From contig CALKFG010000003.1 in the NCBI GenBank assembly GCA_938084575.1, positions 1-64,000 of the forward strand: a stretch of 64,000 nucleotides of DNA, read 5' to 3'. The stretch comes from an uncultured Hyphomonadaceae bacterium (GTDB lineage Bacteria > Pseudomonadota > Alphaproteobacteria > Caulobacterales > Hyphomonadaceae). Shown piece by piece: positions 1 to 8,513 of the stretch (within the stretch, counting starts at the first letter, position 1; every line of letters begins with the position of its first letter). The notes below the pieces were generated by a model, which saw nothing but the letters and a program-made list of their open reading frames with translations, had not been told where the DNA came from and searched no databases. The translations under genes were made by a program, and so were the position numbers.

Positions 1-87
1 ACCGGACCACTTTTTGGGATGCAGACCACCCTTCTACCTGTACGAGACCGAAACCTGACCTGGCACTCCCATCGCGAAACCGAAACC

Positions 88-558
88 TCAATCAAAGCTG
101 TCAAATTGCTGAGAGCGAGTTGGCAGATATTTCGGCCGCAGGATCTCAATCAGATGGAGTTCCCCTTCGCCAGCATTGAATATGCGGACTTTTGTATCGC
201 GGGGAATAATAAAGCCTGAGTCCACGTCGAAGGTCTGGGTCATAGTTTCGAACTCCAAACCCAGCTTGCCTTTCAATACGATGCCGCGCGTTTCAAAGCT
301 TAGGGACACAATGGGCTCAGTCCATCCCTCTGGCGCAAGCATCTGAATGACACCCAGCTCATCATCAGTGGTGTAATCTTTTATGATCCGGGGAAGGTTG
401 TCTTCTAACTCAATCAGATCCGGCGTGACCCTAAGGGCGCCCACTCCATCTGGGTTCGTTGGTTGGGGGAGCCCCTCCGCCTGACCTGCCCCCGCGCTTA
501 CCAAGCTCGCGGCGGCCGCCAGGACGATCCCAGCCCCTATATAAAAGCAGTTCCGCAT
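88..558 (-). CDS. Exported cupin-like small protein
   Basis: The 156-residue product begins with a signal peptide (hydrophobic stretch at about residues 6-28, ending near AGAGQAEG), so it is probably periplasmic. The rest looks like a single cupin barrel: a glycine-rich strand region (GIVLKGKLGLEFE), then a GFIIPRDTKVRIFNAGEGEL segment resembling the second cupin motif. The usual metal-ligand histidines are not clearly present, so enzymatic activity is doubtful. A GGGAGAG ribosome site precedes the ATG. It lies at the window edge beside DUF5681-type accessory genes, and no partner is visible. The fold assignment rests on pattern only. Confidence 0.55.
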   Translation of the reverse strand: MRNCFYIGAGIVLAAAASLVSAGAGQAEGLPQPTNPDGVGALRVTPDLIELEDNLPRIIKDYTTDDELGVIQMLAPEGWTEPIVSLSFETRGIVLKGKLGLEFETMTQTFDVDSGFIIPRDTKVRIFNAGEGELHLIEILRPKYLPTRSQQFDSFD

Positions 559-871
559 GCGCTCTCCCTCTTCAGCAGGTCACTTTACAACACTTAAACC
601 GATTCCTGCCCAGAAGCGGTCATGTTGAGACAGGTTCGGGAGAACCCAGACCGTTTGTGCATCCAAGGCTCGCGACCGCTACCCTCGCAGAAACAACGGT
701 TGGCAGATCTCTCCGCGAATATAGCCGATCCTCGAAAATTCAGCCATGAACCTCTTGGAATAGGCGGGGAGATGACTTTTTCTGCAACATCGAAATCTAG
801 TCACTAAAGCCTTCTCTCGACATGGAGGCCGGTCTATTGAGTATCATTTCAATATATAATATCCTTCTGCT
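559..871. other. Intergenic stretch without a gene
   Basis: This 313-base gap separates the cupin-like gene (minus) from the DUF5681 gene (plus), so it should hold two divergent promoters. Short open frames here have no recognisable composition or start signals. The only clear element is the TATAAT hexamer at 855-860. I see no RNA gene and no strong inverted repeat. Confidence 0.5.
855..860 (+). promoter_or_regulatory. Perfect -10 hexamer TATAAT before the DUF5681 gene
   Basis: TATAAT ends 11 bases before the ATG at 872, inside an AT-rich tract unlike its surroundings. Transcription from this hexamer would start about 4-6 bases before the ATG, and there is no Shine-Dalgarno sequence in between, so the message would be essentially leaderless. 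No good -35 lies at normal spacing (TTGAGT at 837-842 is only 12 bases away). Confidence 0.4.
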
Positions 872-1300
872 ATGTCTGACACCCGTAATAACGGCCGGTC
901 TACGGATGGACGCTTCGGCAAGGGAAATGCCGGAAGGCCAAAGGGGGTGCGGAACAAGGCCACCCAGGCCGTAGAGGCGCTTTTGGAGGGGGAGGCCGAA
1001 GGCCTGACCCGCAAAGCAGTCGAACTGGCCCTGGGGGGAGACGTCACAGCACTCAAGCTTTGTCTGGATCGGGTTGCACCACCCCGCAAGGACCGTCTTA
1101 TCCGCATTGATCTGCCCCAGGCCTCCAATGCGCAGGAGACCGTTGCCTTGTCAGAAGCGATCCTGCGCCAGGTTGCACAAGGTGAGCTCACCCCGCTGGA
1201 GGCCCAGCCCGTCATGGCCATGGTCGAACAGTATCGCCGCATCATGGAAACCGCCGAGCTGGAGCATCGTATCTCTGAGCTGGAACGGGCATCCCGGTGA
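872..1300 (+). CDS. DUF5681 domain-containing protein
   Basis: The 142-residue protein has the N-terminal signature of DUF5681, a basic Gly/Asn-rich motif (DGRFGKGNAGRPKGVRNKAT, residues about 13-32). A helical domain follows (EALLEGEAEGLTRKAVELAL), then DRVAPPRKDRLIRIDLP. The C-terminus (about 100-140) is a predicted coiled coil. Proteins of this kind often sit near phage packaging genes, transposon cargo or integrated elements; their biochemical role is unknown, and the basic N-terminus suggests nucleic-acid binding. The downstream frame overlaps its stop codon (GTGA), implying translational coupling. Neither terminase nor integrase is visible, so it may be a remnant of a mobile element. 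Confidence 0.7.
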   Translation: MSDTRNNGRSTDGRFGKGNAGRPKGVRNKATQAVEALLEGEAEGLTRKAVELALGGDVTALKLCLDRVAPPRKDRLIRIDLPQASNAQETVALSEAILRQVAQGELTPLEAQPVMAMVEQYRRIMETAELEHRISELERASR

Positions 1301-1527
1301 GCCAGATCCGAAACCGCCTGCGTCGCCTCGAACAGCGTCAGCCCTCAGGCATCGAGCCCATCAGGATTGTCCGGACTTTTGTTGAAGCCACGCCAGATGG
1401 ACCGAACCCGGTGTCCGCACTGATCACGGGACCCGGACCCGAAGACACGGAAATGTGGCTCCAACGCAGGCATGATGAGACGGCGGAGGCTTTTGAGGCG
1501 CGACTCGATGCAGAAGTCACACCATGA
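1297..1527 (+). CDS. Small hypothetical protein coupled to the DUF5681 gene
   Basis: The 76-residue frame starts at a GTG that overlaps the DUF5681 stop (GTGA), the arrangement expected of a translationally coupled pair. The N-terminus is basic and coiled-coil-like (MSQIRNRLRRLEQR). The middle reads IRIVRTFVEATPDGPNP and the C-terminus is acidic with DETAEAFEARLDAEV. I do not recognise a family. Coupling and a sensible amino-acid composition are the reasons for keeping it; DUF5681 genes in other genomes are often followed by a comparably small protein. Confidence 0.5.
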   Translation: MSQIRNRLRRLEQRQPSGIEPIRIVRTFVEATPDGPNPVSALITGPGPEDTEMWLQRRHDETAEAFEARLDAEVTP

Positions 1528-1674
1528 ACTGGTATTTAGCAAAACGCACTAGACCGGACGCCCGACAGCGCATCTTTCTTCAAGTATGAATTCTAGATTG
1601 TGGGAGCATTAGTGGGAGCAGTGCCGCCCATTTTCCCAAAAATCCTGTATTTTCAGTGATTTGGAGGAAGGTAA

Positions 1675-1751
1675 TGGCGCTCTGGGGAGGATTCGAACCC
1701 CCGACCCCTTGATTCGTAGTCAAGTACTCTATCCAACTGAGCTACCAGAGC
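1675..1751 (-). tRNA. tRNA-Arg (anticodon ACG)
   Basis: Read on the minus strand, this is a complete 77-base cloverleaf. The acceptor arms GCTCTGG and CCAGAGC pair over 7 bp, with discriminator G and an encoded CCA. The anticodon stem is CTTGA/TCAAG around loop CTACGAA (anticodon ACG, Arg), and the T-arm is GGGGG-TTCGAAT-CCTCC. ACG, read with A34 edited to inosine, decodes CGU/CGC/CGA. The 3' end faces the DUF5681 region, the geometry expected if that region entered at the tRNA. Confidence 0.95.
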
Positions 1752-1803
1752 AGGCCGAAAAGGGGACATACTCTTGCCGGCACGGGAAGGCAAGCCGCCG
1801 CGC

Positions 1804-2793
1804 TCAGTCCTGTTCACGTGCCAGCCAGACCCCCCGCGCAATTGCACGGGCCAACGTGTTTGCTGCGGCCTCGCCCAGCAGGGACAGGGCTGTGGCTTCC
1901 GGGCCGGGCAGGGGGTGGCAGGCTGTCGACAAAACAAAAACAACATCCCCATCATAGGGCGCAAAGACGGGACGAATGGCGCGGGCAAAGCCGGCCAGCG
2001 CCATTTGGGCGACCCGCTGCGCCTGGCTGTGCGTGAGGATCGCATCCGTGGCGATACAGGCAATGGTCGTGTTCTGGCGGGCGGCGGGGTTCTGCTTGGC
2101 AAGCCCCCAGTCATCCGGGGCCATGTGGAAATGTGCAGGCGGCCGGGCGCCCCCAAACTCCTGATCGATTTCATAGGGCCACGCCCAAAAGGCATCGGTT
2201 CCCGGCATGAAAACAGAACCGAAGCTATTGACCGCAGCCAGCGCGCCAACCGCCAGACCGTCCAGCTCGACCAGCGATGCTGATCCAATTCCGCCTGGGC
2301 GTTGTCCGGCTCTGGCGCCATAGCCTGCACCGACCCGGCCCAGGGCCGGCGTAAGGGTGCAGTTGTCCAGTGCCTCTCTCCCAAGCGTTGCATAGGGTGG
2401 CTCAGTGCCCCAGCCTTTATTGCCGCCATTGGCGAGATCATAGAGTATTGCCGCAGGGACAATCGGGGTGGGTGGAACCTCTGGTCGACCGGGTCCCAGC
2501 CGCAGGCCCCGCCCGCGCGCGCCCAGGGCCGCCAGAACACCGTCGGCCGCTCCAAGGCCATAGGCGCTGCCCCCTGACAGAACTACGGCATCGACCTTGT
2601 CGACCATCATGCCGGCCTGCAGCAGATCTGTTTCTCTTGTCCCTGGTCCGCCGCCTGCGACCGCGACGGTTGCAAGAGCGGGCTTGTCGGGCAGGATGAC
2701 CGTGGCTCCGGTCTGGACCTGTGGGTCATGCGCGTGACCAACCTGCAGGCCGGGAATGTCGGTCAATGAATTTTTAGGGCCAGCTTTTGCCAT
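1804..2793 (-). CDS. P1 family peptidase (DmpA/S58, L-aminopeptidase/D-esterase type)
   Basis: The 329-residue protein matches the P1/DmpA family of self-processing N-terminal-nucleophile aminopeptidases. Diagnostic parts are the opening NSLTDIPGLQVGHAHD, the glycine-rich VAVAGGGPGTRETDLL, the LSGGSAYGLGAADGV motif (about residues 73-87), and GGIGSASLVELDGLAVGALA, whose serine after GGIG is the expected nucleophile and autocleavage point. Family members release N-terminal residues from small peptides or amides; the substrate here is unknown. There is no signal peptide, so it is probably cytoplasmic. It is transcribed divergently from the gamma-glutamyltransferase gene, suggesting a peptide-scavenging neighbourhood. 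Confidence 0.85.
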   Translation of the reverse strand: MAKAGPKNSLTDIPGLQVGHAHDPQVQTGATVILPDKPALATVAVAGGGPGTRETDLLQAGMMVDKVDAVVLSGGSAYGLGAADGVLAALGARGRGLRLGPGRPEVPPTPIVPAAILYDLANGGNKGWGTEPPYATLGREALDNCTLTPALGRVGAGYGARAGQRPGGIGSASLVELDGLAVGALAAVNSFGSVFMPGTDAFWAWPYEIDQEFGGARPPAHFHMAPDDWGLAKQNPAARQNTTIACIATDAILTHSQAQRVAQMALAGFARAIRPVFAPYDGDVVFVLSTACHPLPGPEATALSLLGEAAANTLARAIARGVWLAREQD

Positions 2794-2897
2794 GTGGAGA
2801 CCTTTTGCGCCGTCGGGGCTTTCGCTCTACGTTAGCGGCGGCGTCGCGCCAAGGCGTGTCCGGTTTAGAGATCGCAGTTTGAGGAAAAGAGTCTGAT

Positions 2898-4670
2898 ATG
2901 AAACGCTGTTTTGTCTTGATAGCCCTGGCTCTTTCAGGCGTATTTTCTGGCTGTCAGCCCCCTGCGCAGGAGCCGAGGTCAGAGGACGCTCTGCCTGTGC
3001 TCGAAGCGAACATTCAGGGCACGGCGGACTGGACAAAGGGAGCGATGATCGCGGCGGCGGATCCGCGCGCTGTAGACGCCGGTCTTTCGATCCTCAGCGC
3101 GGGTGGCAGTGCAATCGACGCAGCCATTGCGGTTCATGCCGTTCTGGGCCTGGTCGAGCCGCAGTCCTCCGGCATTGGTGGCGGTGCCTTCATGCTTTAT
3201 TATGACCGGGCATCCGGCGAAACGACTGTCTTTGACGGCAGGGAGACGGCGCCCATGACCGCGGACAAGAATTTGTTCATGCAGGATGGCGCCCCCCTTG
3301 ATTTCGTTTCCGCCTGGCAGTCCGGGCTTTCGGTCGGAACACCGTCCACCGTGGCGCTTTATGGGCGCGCCCATGAGTTTGCTGGCCGGGCGGACTGGGC
3401 CAGCCTGTTTGTGCCGGCCATTTCTCTTGCTGAGACGGGGTTTGTTGTGTCTCCAAGATTGTCCGATTTCCTCGCGTCCGACCGTTTCCGAACTGTGAGC
3501 CGGCTGGATGACCATCCCGTCAGCGCCGCCTATTTTTACCCTTTGGGGCAACCGCTTGCCGCTGGGACCGTCCGGGACAATCCGGCTTATGGCCAGACCC
3601 TAAGGGCAATTGCTGATCGGGGCATTGAGGGATTTTACAATCTGGACGTGGCACGGGCGATCGCGGAGGTTGTTGCCGAGCCCCCGCTGCCGGGGCGGCT
3701 CGATATCAAGGATATCATGTCCTACGAGGTGAAAGTTCGGGCGCCTCTATGCGGTGCCTGGCGGACATATGAGATCTGTTCGGCACCGCCGCCCTCATCG
3801 GGAGGCGTGGTACAGAATATGATACCCAATCTTTATGACCGCCTTTTGCCGGCCGAAGCATCAGATGCCGATCGTCTGAGGGCCTTTGTAGATGCGCAGC
3901 GCCTGACCTATGCCGATCGTGATCATTATGTTGCGGACGGCGACCAGGTGCAGGTTCCGGCCGATGATCTCATCGACCCCGCCTATCTGGACGCCCGTGC
4001 CGGGGAAGTGTTCGCGCCCTCGGCCTTTCCCCGGCCCGGCGACCCCGGAAGGGCTTTAGGGCGTGGATCAATGGTTGGCATGTGGGGACAGGATCAGACG
4101 GTGGATTCACCCGGAACAACTCATATATCCATTATTGACCAGGACGGAAACGCCGTGGCGATGACCGCGACGATCGAGTCGCCCTTTGGAAATGCCCGTA
4201 TGGTCAACGGGTTTCTTCTCAATAATGAGCTGACGGATTTCGCGTTCCTGCCCGAAAAGGCGACTCTGCCGCTGGCTAACGCTCCCGCCGCTGGAAAACG
4301 ACCCCGCTCCTCCATGTCGCCGACTCTGGTTTTTGATGACGCCGGGCAGATTCATCTGGTAACCGGCTCGCCGGGCGGAAGCTCGATTGTCGCTTATGTG
4401 GCTAAGACGCTGTTGGGTGTGCTGGCCTGGGGCGACACCCCGCAAGAGGTCGCTGAAAGTGCCAATATAATAGCACGGGGACAGACCGTCCGTGTTGAGG
4501 TCTCCCGCCAGGGGGGACCTGAAGCGGCTCGAATTCTCAGGGAACTCGGCTATACGGTTGCTGAAAGCCAGGGGGAGATCAGTGGTGTTCATACGATCCT
4601 GGTGACCGATCAAGGTTTGCTTGGGGGCGCGGACCCTCGGCGCGAAGGGGTGGCCGTCGCTTTGGAGTGA
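2898..4670 (+). CDS. ggt: Gamma-glutamyltransferase
   Basis: Gamma-glutamyltransferase (590 residues) cleaves or transfers the gamma-glutamyl group of glutathione and related peptides in the periplasm. The N-terminus is a lipoprotein-type signal (LALSGVFSGC), so the enzyme may be membrane-anchored. Family landmarks are the early GGSAIDAAIAVHAVLGLVEP and SSGIGGGAFMLYYD, the autoprocessing and nucleophile site DSPGTTHISIID (first Thr of TTH at residue 407), and the oxyanion motif TGSPGGSSI. Cleavage before Thr407 would give large and small subunits of the usual sizes. It is divergent from the P1 peptidase, and prs follows closely on the same strand. Confidence 0.93.
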   Translation: MKRCFVLIALALSGVFSGCQPPAQEPRSEDALPVLEANIQGTADWTKGAMIAAADPRAVDAGLSILSAGGSAIDAAIAVHAVLGLVEPQSSGIGGGAFMLYYDRASGETTVFDGRETAPMTADKNLFMQDGAPLDFVSAWQSGLSVGTPSTVALYGRAHEFAGRADWASLFVPAISLAETGFVVSPRLSDFLASDRFRTVSRLDDHPVSAAYFYPLGQPLAAGTVRDNPAYGQTLRAIADRGIEGFYNLDVARAIAEVVAEPPLPGRLDIKDIMSYEVKVRAPLCGAWRTYEICSAPPPSSGGVVQNMIPNLYDRLLPAEASDADRLRAFVDAQRLTYADRDHYVADGDQVQVPADDLIDPAYLDARAGEVFAPSAFPRPGDPGRALGRGSMVGMWGQDQTVDSPGTTHISIIDQDGNAVAMTATIESPFGNARMVNGFLLNNELTDFAFLPEKATLPLANAPAAGKRPRSSMSPTLVFDDAGQIHLVTGSPGGSSIVAYVAKTLLGVLAWGDTPQEVAESANIIARGQTVRVEVSRQGGPEAARILRELGYTVAESQGEISGVHTILVTDQGLLGGADPRREGVAVALE

Positions 4671-4751
4671 GCCGGTGCAGTGCCGATGGTCCTTGCGACT
4701 CAGTCGGCTTTCCTTGTAAACCCTCGACGAGCGGGCGGAGGCGAGACCAGC

Positions 4752-5684
4752 ATGAAATTGATCGCGTGCAATGCAAACCGGCCTCTGGCCGAGGCCATCG
4801 CAGACCATCTCGACTGTCCCTTGACCGATGCAGAGATTAAGAATTTCGCAGACAATGAAATCTTTGTCCGCATCAATGAAAATGTCCGCGGTGAGGATGT
4901 TTTTGTCATTCAGTCGACCTCCCGACCTGCGAATGACAACCTGCTGGAATTGCTGATCACCATTGACGCCCTGCGGCGCGCTTCGGCGGATCGGATAACA
5001 GCGGTTATTCCCTACTTCGGGTATGCGCGGCAGGATCGTAAGACCGATGGCCGGACGCCGATATCAGCGAAATTGGTGGCCAACCTGATTTCGGCTGCCG
5101 GAGCGGACCGGGTCCTGACGGTTGATCTTCACGCCGGCCAGATTCAGGGATTTTTCGACATTCCGACTGATAATATGGTTTCGCTTCCGGTGATGGTCGA
5201 TGACATCACGCGTCGCAATGACGTCGGAAAATTGATGGTCGTGTCTCCCGATGTGGGAGGGGTTGTGCGTGCCCGGTCCTTTGCCAAGCGGATTGGGGCA
5301 GACCTTGCTATCGTCGATAAGAGGCGGCCCAAGGCCGGCATCTCGGAAGTCATGAACATCATTGGGGATGTGTCTGGCCGAAAATGTATTCTGGTCGATG
5401 ATATATGTGATTCTGGCGGAACTCTGTGCAATGCGGCAAAGGCTCTTCTGGATATGGGCGCGGACTCTGTCAGCGCCTATGTTACCCACGGCGTTCTCTC
5501 CAATGAAGCGGTCAAGCGGATTGAGGCATCCGTCATGGAGGAACTGGTCATATGCAACACCATCCTCCCTTCAGAGGACGATCTGGCCAGCGGTAGCCTC
5601 CGCGTGCTTTCCGTGGCGCCGCTGCTCGGTGAGGCCATACGGCGGATTGCCAATAATGAAAGTGTTTCGAAACTTTTTGATTAG
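4752..5684 (+). CDS. prs: Ribose-phosphate pyrophosphokinase (PRPP synthetase)
   Basis: The enzyme makes PRPP from ribose 5-phosphate and ATP for nucleotide, His and Trp synthesis. I chose the ATG at 4752 (310 residues, [20 protein letters not shown]) because homologues begin there and GAGGCGAGACC lies just upstream; an in-frame extension to 4680 adds 24 non-homologous residues. Visible motifs are [20 protein letters not shown] (ATP-binding flexible region), [15 protein letters not shown] (about 124-138) and the PRPP-binding loop [10 protein letters not shown] (215-224). The length is the family norm. It is followed at 145 bp by rplY. Confidence 0.95.
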   Translation: MKLIACNANRPLAEAIADHLDCPLTDAEIKNFADNEIFVRINENVRGEDVFVIQSTSRPANDNLLELLITIDALRRASADRITAVIPYFGYARQDRKTDGRTPISAKLVANLISAAGADRVLTVDLHAGQIQGFFDIPTDNMVSLPVMVDDITRRNDVGKLMVVSPDVGGVVRARSFAKRIGADLAIVDKRRPKAGISEVMNIIGDVSGRKCILVDDICDSGGTLCNAAKALLDMGADSVSAYVTHGVLSNEAVKRIEASVMEELVICNTILPSEDDLASGSLRVLSVAPLLGEAIRRIANNESVSKLFD

Positions 5685-5710
5685 ACTGTCACGACAGCTG
5701 GAACCCGGCA

Positions 5711-5739
5711 TTGCCTTGCACCAACGGGACGACTATAGC
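5711..5739 (+). promoter_or_regulatory. Candidate sigma-70 promoter for rplY
   Basis: TTGCCT (5711-5716), a 17-base spacer and TATAGC (5734-5739) match the housekeeping consensus at 4 of 6 positions each with ideal spacing, in the 145-base gap after prs. The implied leader is about 85 bases. It was assigned by eye. Confidence 0.4.
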
Positions 5740-5829
5740 CCTTGGCGATGAAAGGGCAGCGTTAGGCTGCACCTGTCAGGTTGTCACCAGCCAGAGAGGC
5801 CGGCGGACTTCAGGGCGAAAGGAAACACT

Positions 5830-6486
5830 ATGTCAAAAGATATCGTATTCAATGTGAGTGTGCGTGAGCGCGTTGGCAAAGGCGGGGCTCGCGAGGCCCG
5901 GCGCAATGGTTTCGTTCCCGGCGTCCTTTATGGCGGCGGTGAGGATCCTGTGGCCATCAATCTGCACCTCAACGAGGTGATTAAGGCCGTGAATACTGGT
6001 CAGTTCCTGTCGTCAACAGCAACCCTGGTTCATGAAGGCCAGAAGCAGCTGGTTATTCCGCAGGGCATACAGTTGCATCCCGTGACCGACGTGCCGGAAC
6101 ATGTTGACCTGTTCCGGATCCGCGCGGACCAGACCATTACGGTCGAAGTTGCAGTAAACTTCCTAAATGAAGACCAGTGTCCCGGTCTCAAAAAAGGTGC
6201 TGCTCTGAACGTTGTTCGCTATGCCGTTGAGCTGAATGTGCGGGCCGACTCTATTCCTGACACAATCGATGCTGACCTGACAGGCTTGGATATCGGCGAC
6301 AATGTCAAAATTTCGGACGTCACGTTGCCAGCGGGTGCGGTTCCGACGATTACGGACCGTGACTTCACCATTGCTTCTCTGGTTGGACGCGGCGTTTCTT
6401 CGGGTTCTGCGGATGACGGTGATGCACCCCAAGCCGGTGACGTTGACTCGATCAAGCAGTCTGATGGTGAAGGCGGCGCGTCCTAA
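5830..6486 (+). CDS. rplY: 50S ribosomal protein L25 (general stress protein Ctc type)
   Basis: The 218-residue protein is the long, two-domain TL5/CTC form of L25, which binds 5S rRNA in the large subunit. The N-terminal domain (1-95) contains RERVGKGGAREARRNGFVPG and LYGGGEDPVAINL. The C-terminal domain (about 100-190) has the beta-rich DVPEHVDLFRI and ALNVVRYAVELN segments. A polar tail, SSGSADDGDAPQAGDVDS, follows. The start has a GAAAGGAAAC ribosome site. The rplY-pth-ychF order is common in Alphaproteobacteria. A hairpin with a T-run separates it from pth. Confidence 0.95.
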   Translation: MSKDIVFNVSVRERVGKGGAREARRNGFVPGVLYGGGEDPVAINLHLNEVIKAVNTGQFLSSTATLVHEGQKQLVIPQGIQLHPVTDVPEHVDLFRIRADQTITVEVAVNFLNEDQCPGLKKGAALNVVRYAVELNVRADSIPDTIDADLTGLDIGDNVKISDVTLPAGAVPTITDRDFTIASLVGRGVSSGSADDGDAPQAGDVDSIKQSDGEGGAS

Positions 6487-6526
6487 GTCTGGCTATGTTT
6501 AAGGTATTGGCCCAATGGATGGCGGG

Positions 6527-6554
6527 ATGGCGGCAGCGCCGTTCCGCCATTTTT
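6527..6554 (+). terminator. Rho-independent terminator between rplY and pth, with a duplicated 5' arm
   Basis: ATGGCGG (6527-6533) pairs perfectly with CCGCCAT (6544-6550) across a 10-base loop and runs straight into TTTTT (6550-6554). A second copy of the 5' arm, ATGGCGG, lies immediately upstream at 6519-6525 and could form a competing longer-loop hairpin. It should reduce read-through from rplY into pth. Confidence 0.65.
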
Positions 6555-6581
6555 ATGTCGAGTGACCCAGGGGGAGATGTC

Positions 6582-7181
6582 ATGCATATCTTTGTTGGAC
6601 AGGGAAACCCGGGGGCGAAATATGCGCACAACCGGCATAATATTGGCTTCATGGTTGTCGACGAGATTGCGAAAGAATATGACTTTGGCCCCTGGCGCAG
6701 CAAATTTCAGGCCGAGGTCTGTGAAGGGCGTATCGGAGACATCAGGGTCGTTTTGCTCAAGCCGCAGACCTTTTACAATGAAACCGGGCGCTCGGCACGT
6801 GCGGCAGCAGATTTCTACAAGCTGAGTCCTGAGCAGGTCACGGTGTTCCATGATGAAATCGATCTTGCGCCCGGGCGGTTACGGGTAAAGCGGGGGGGCG
6901 GCCATTCGGGTAATAATGGCATACGGTCGATGATCGCCCATCTGGGGGCGGATATTCGACGCGTTCGGATCGGTATTGGACATCCGGGTGATAAGGCCCG
7001 TGTGATGCCCTACGTGCTCGCTGATCTGCCAAAGGCTGAGGAGGCATGGGTTGAACGACTTCTGGCGGCTTGCGCCAGAGCTGCGTACTACTTGCTTGAA
7101 GGGGACGATGAACGGTTTCAGACAGAAGTCATGCGTCTGGCGCCCGCGATGAAATCGGACCCTCGCCAGAACCGGCCTTAG
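6582..7181 (+). CDS. pth: Peptidyl-tRNA hydrolase
   Basis: Pth recycles peptidyl-tRNA that has dropped off ribosomes. The start at 6582 (199 residues, MHIFVGQGNPGAKYAHNRHN) fits the family N-terminus; upstream in-frame starts would run through the terminator hairpin. Catalytic His19 lies in NRHNIGFMVVDEIA. The conserved KPQTFYNETGRS loop and VFHDEIDLAPGRLRVKRGGG with GHSGNNGIRS are all present. Length is normal. ychF follows at 123 bp. Confidence 0.95.
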   Translation: MHIFVGQGNPGAKYAHNRHNIGFMVVDEIAKEYDFGPWRSKFQAEVCEGRIGDIRVVLLKPQTFYNETGRSARAAADFYKLSPEQVTVFHDEIDLAPGRLRVKRGGGHSGNNGIRSMIAHLGADIRRVRIGIGHPGDKARVMPYVLADLPKAEEAWVERLLAACARAAYYLLEGDDERFQTEVMRLAPAMKSDPRQNRP

Positions 7182-7304
7182 CTGGCGCGGCTCTACCGGG
7201 AATTTGAATAGTCTTTTCAGGCTATGCGGGAAGTCAAAAATCCCCTGTGTTTGAGGGAAAAATAATGTAAGTCGCTGTTTTGGGCGAGACGAGGAGTTGC
7301 GTTC

Positions 7305-8402
7305 ATGGGGTTCAAATGTGGAATTGTGGGTCTGCCGAATGTCGGCAAGTCGACATTGTTTAATGCGCTGACCCAGACGGCAGCCGCACAAGCGGCGAAT
7401 TATCCTTTTTGTACTATTGAGCCGAATGTCGGAGAAGTCGCGGTTCCTGAGCCGCGGCTTGATGCGCTTGCGCAGGTCGCCGGCTCTAAGGAAATCGTGC
7501 CGGCGCGGATGAATTTCGTTGATATTGCTGGTTTGGTCGAAGGGGCCTCCAAGGGGGAAGGGCTGGGCAATCAATTCCTTGCGAACATTCGCGAAACGGA
7601 TGCGATCATTTACGTTCTGCGCTGTTTTGAGAATGATGATATCACCCATGTGGCGGGACGAATTGACCCCGTGGCGGACCTGGAAATTGTTGAAACCGAG
7701 TTGATGCTCGCGGATCTGGAAAGCTTGGAGAAACGCAGAGCCGGCTGGATCAAGAAAGCAAATTCTGGCGATAAGGATGCCAAGGCCCAGGTTGCTCTCA
7801 TGGATCTGGCCTTGACGGAACTGAATGCGGGCCGGCCCGCTCGCCGCGCGGAAGTTCCGCGCGATGATCGCAAGGCCTGGGTCATGCTTCAATTGCTGAC
7901 GGCGAAACCCGTTCTCTACGTCGCCAATGTCGACGAAGAGAGCGCGGCGACCGGGAACACCTTTTCCGAACGTGTTCTCGCTTACGCTGCCGAAGAGGGG
8001 GCGCAGGCCGTTGTGATTTCGGCTCAGATTGAAGCCGAGATTTCGCAGCTTGATGCGGAAGAACGGACAGAGTTTCTGGAAACGCTCGGGCTCGAGGAAC
8101 CGGGATTGGACCGGTTGATCCGCTCGGGCTATGCCCTGCTAGGGCTTCAGACTTATTTTACCGCTGGTCCCAAAGAGGCCCGTGCCTGGACGATCCGGGC
8201 AGGTATGACGGCACCGCAGGCTGCGGGTGTGATTCACGGGGACTTCGAAAAGGGGTTCATCCGGGCTGAGACCATCGCTTATCAGGACTTCGTCATCTCC
8301 GGCGGAGAAACCGGGGCCAAGGATGCTGGAAGGATGCGGGCAGAAGGCAAGGAATATGTGGTTCAGGACGGCGATGTCATGAATTTCCGTTTCAATGTTT
8401 AA
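7305..8402 (+). CDS. ychF: Redox-regulated ATPase YchF (Obg-like, OLA1 family)
   Basis: The 365-residue P-loop protein has GLPNVGKS (residues 9-16), the G3 region DIAGLVEGASKGEGLGNQFL, a coiled-coil insertion and a C-terminal TGS domain (YFTAGPKEARAWT through YVVQDGDVMNFRFNV). YchF proteins prefer ATP over GTP, bind ribosomes, and have been linked to oxidative-stress response and start-site selection. The length equals that of E. coli YchF. A GAGGAG site precedes the ATG. The pth-ychF pairing is widespread in Proteobacteria. Confidence 0.95.
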   Translation: MGFKCGIVGLPNVGKSTLFNALTQTAAAQAANYPFCTIEPNVGEVAVPEPRLDALAQVAGSKEIVPARMNFVDIAGLVEGASKGEGLGNQFLANIRETDAIIYVLRCFENDDITHVAGRIDPVADLEIVETELMLADLESLEKRRAGWIKKANSGDKDAKAQVALMDLALTELNAGRPARRAEVPRDDRKAWVMLQLLTAKPVLYVANVDEESAATGNTFSERVLAYAAEEGAQAVVISAQIEAEISQLDAEERTEFLETLGLEEPGLDRLIRSGYALLGLQTYFTAGPKEARAWTIRAGMTAPQAAGVIHGDFEKGFIRAETIAYQDFVISGGETGAKDAGRMRAEGKEYVVQDGDVMNFRFNV

Positions 8403-8513
8403 ACCCGGCGAACCGAAGTTTTAGCGGCGTCATGGACCTGTCTACTCGTTCCGGATACGTTCTGACGCTCAGAGTTCGAATCGCGGCGGGTTAAGAAGTT
8501 GGAGGCGGTCACA

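Noticed and set aside
837-860. TTGAGT as the -35 of the DUF5681 gene
   Set aside because: Only 12 bases separate it from the TATAAT hexamer, too few for a normal sigma-70 promoter.
1653-2561. Long minus-strand frame over tRNA-Arg and the P1 peptidase
   Set aside because: It runs through the tRNA gene and opposes the clearly conserved P1 peptidase reading, so it is a shadow frame.
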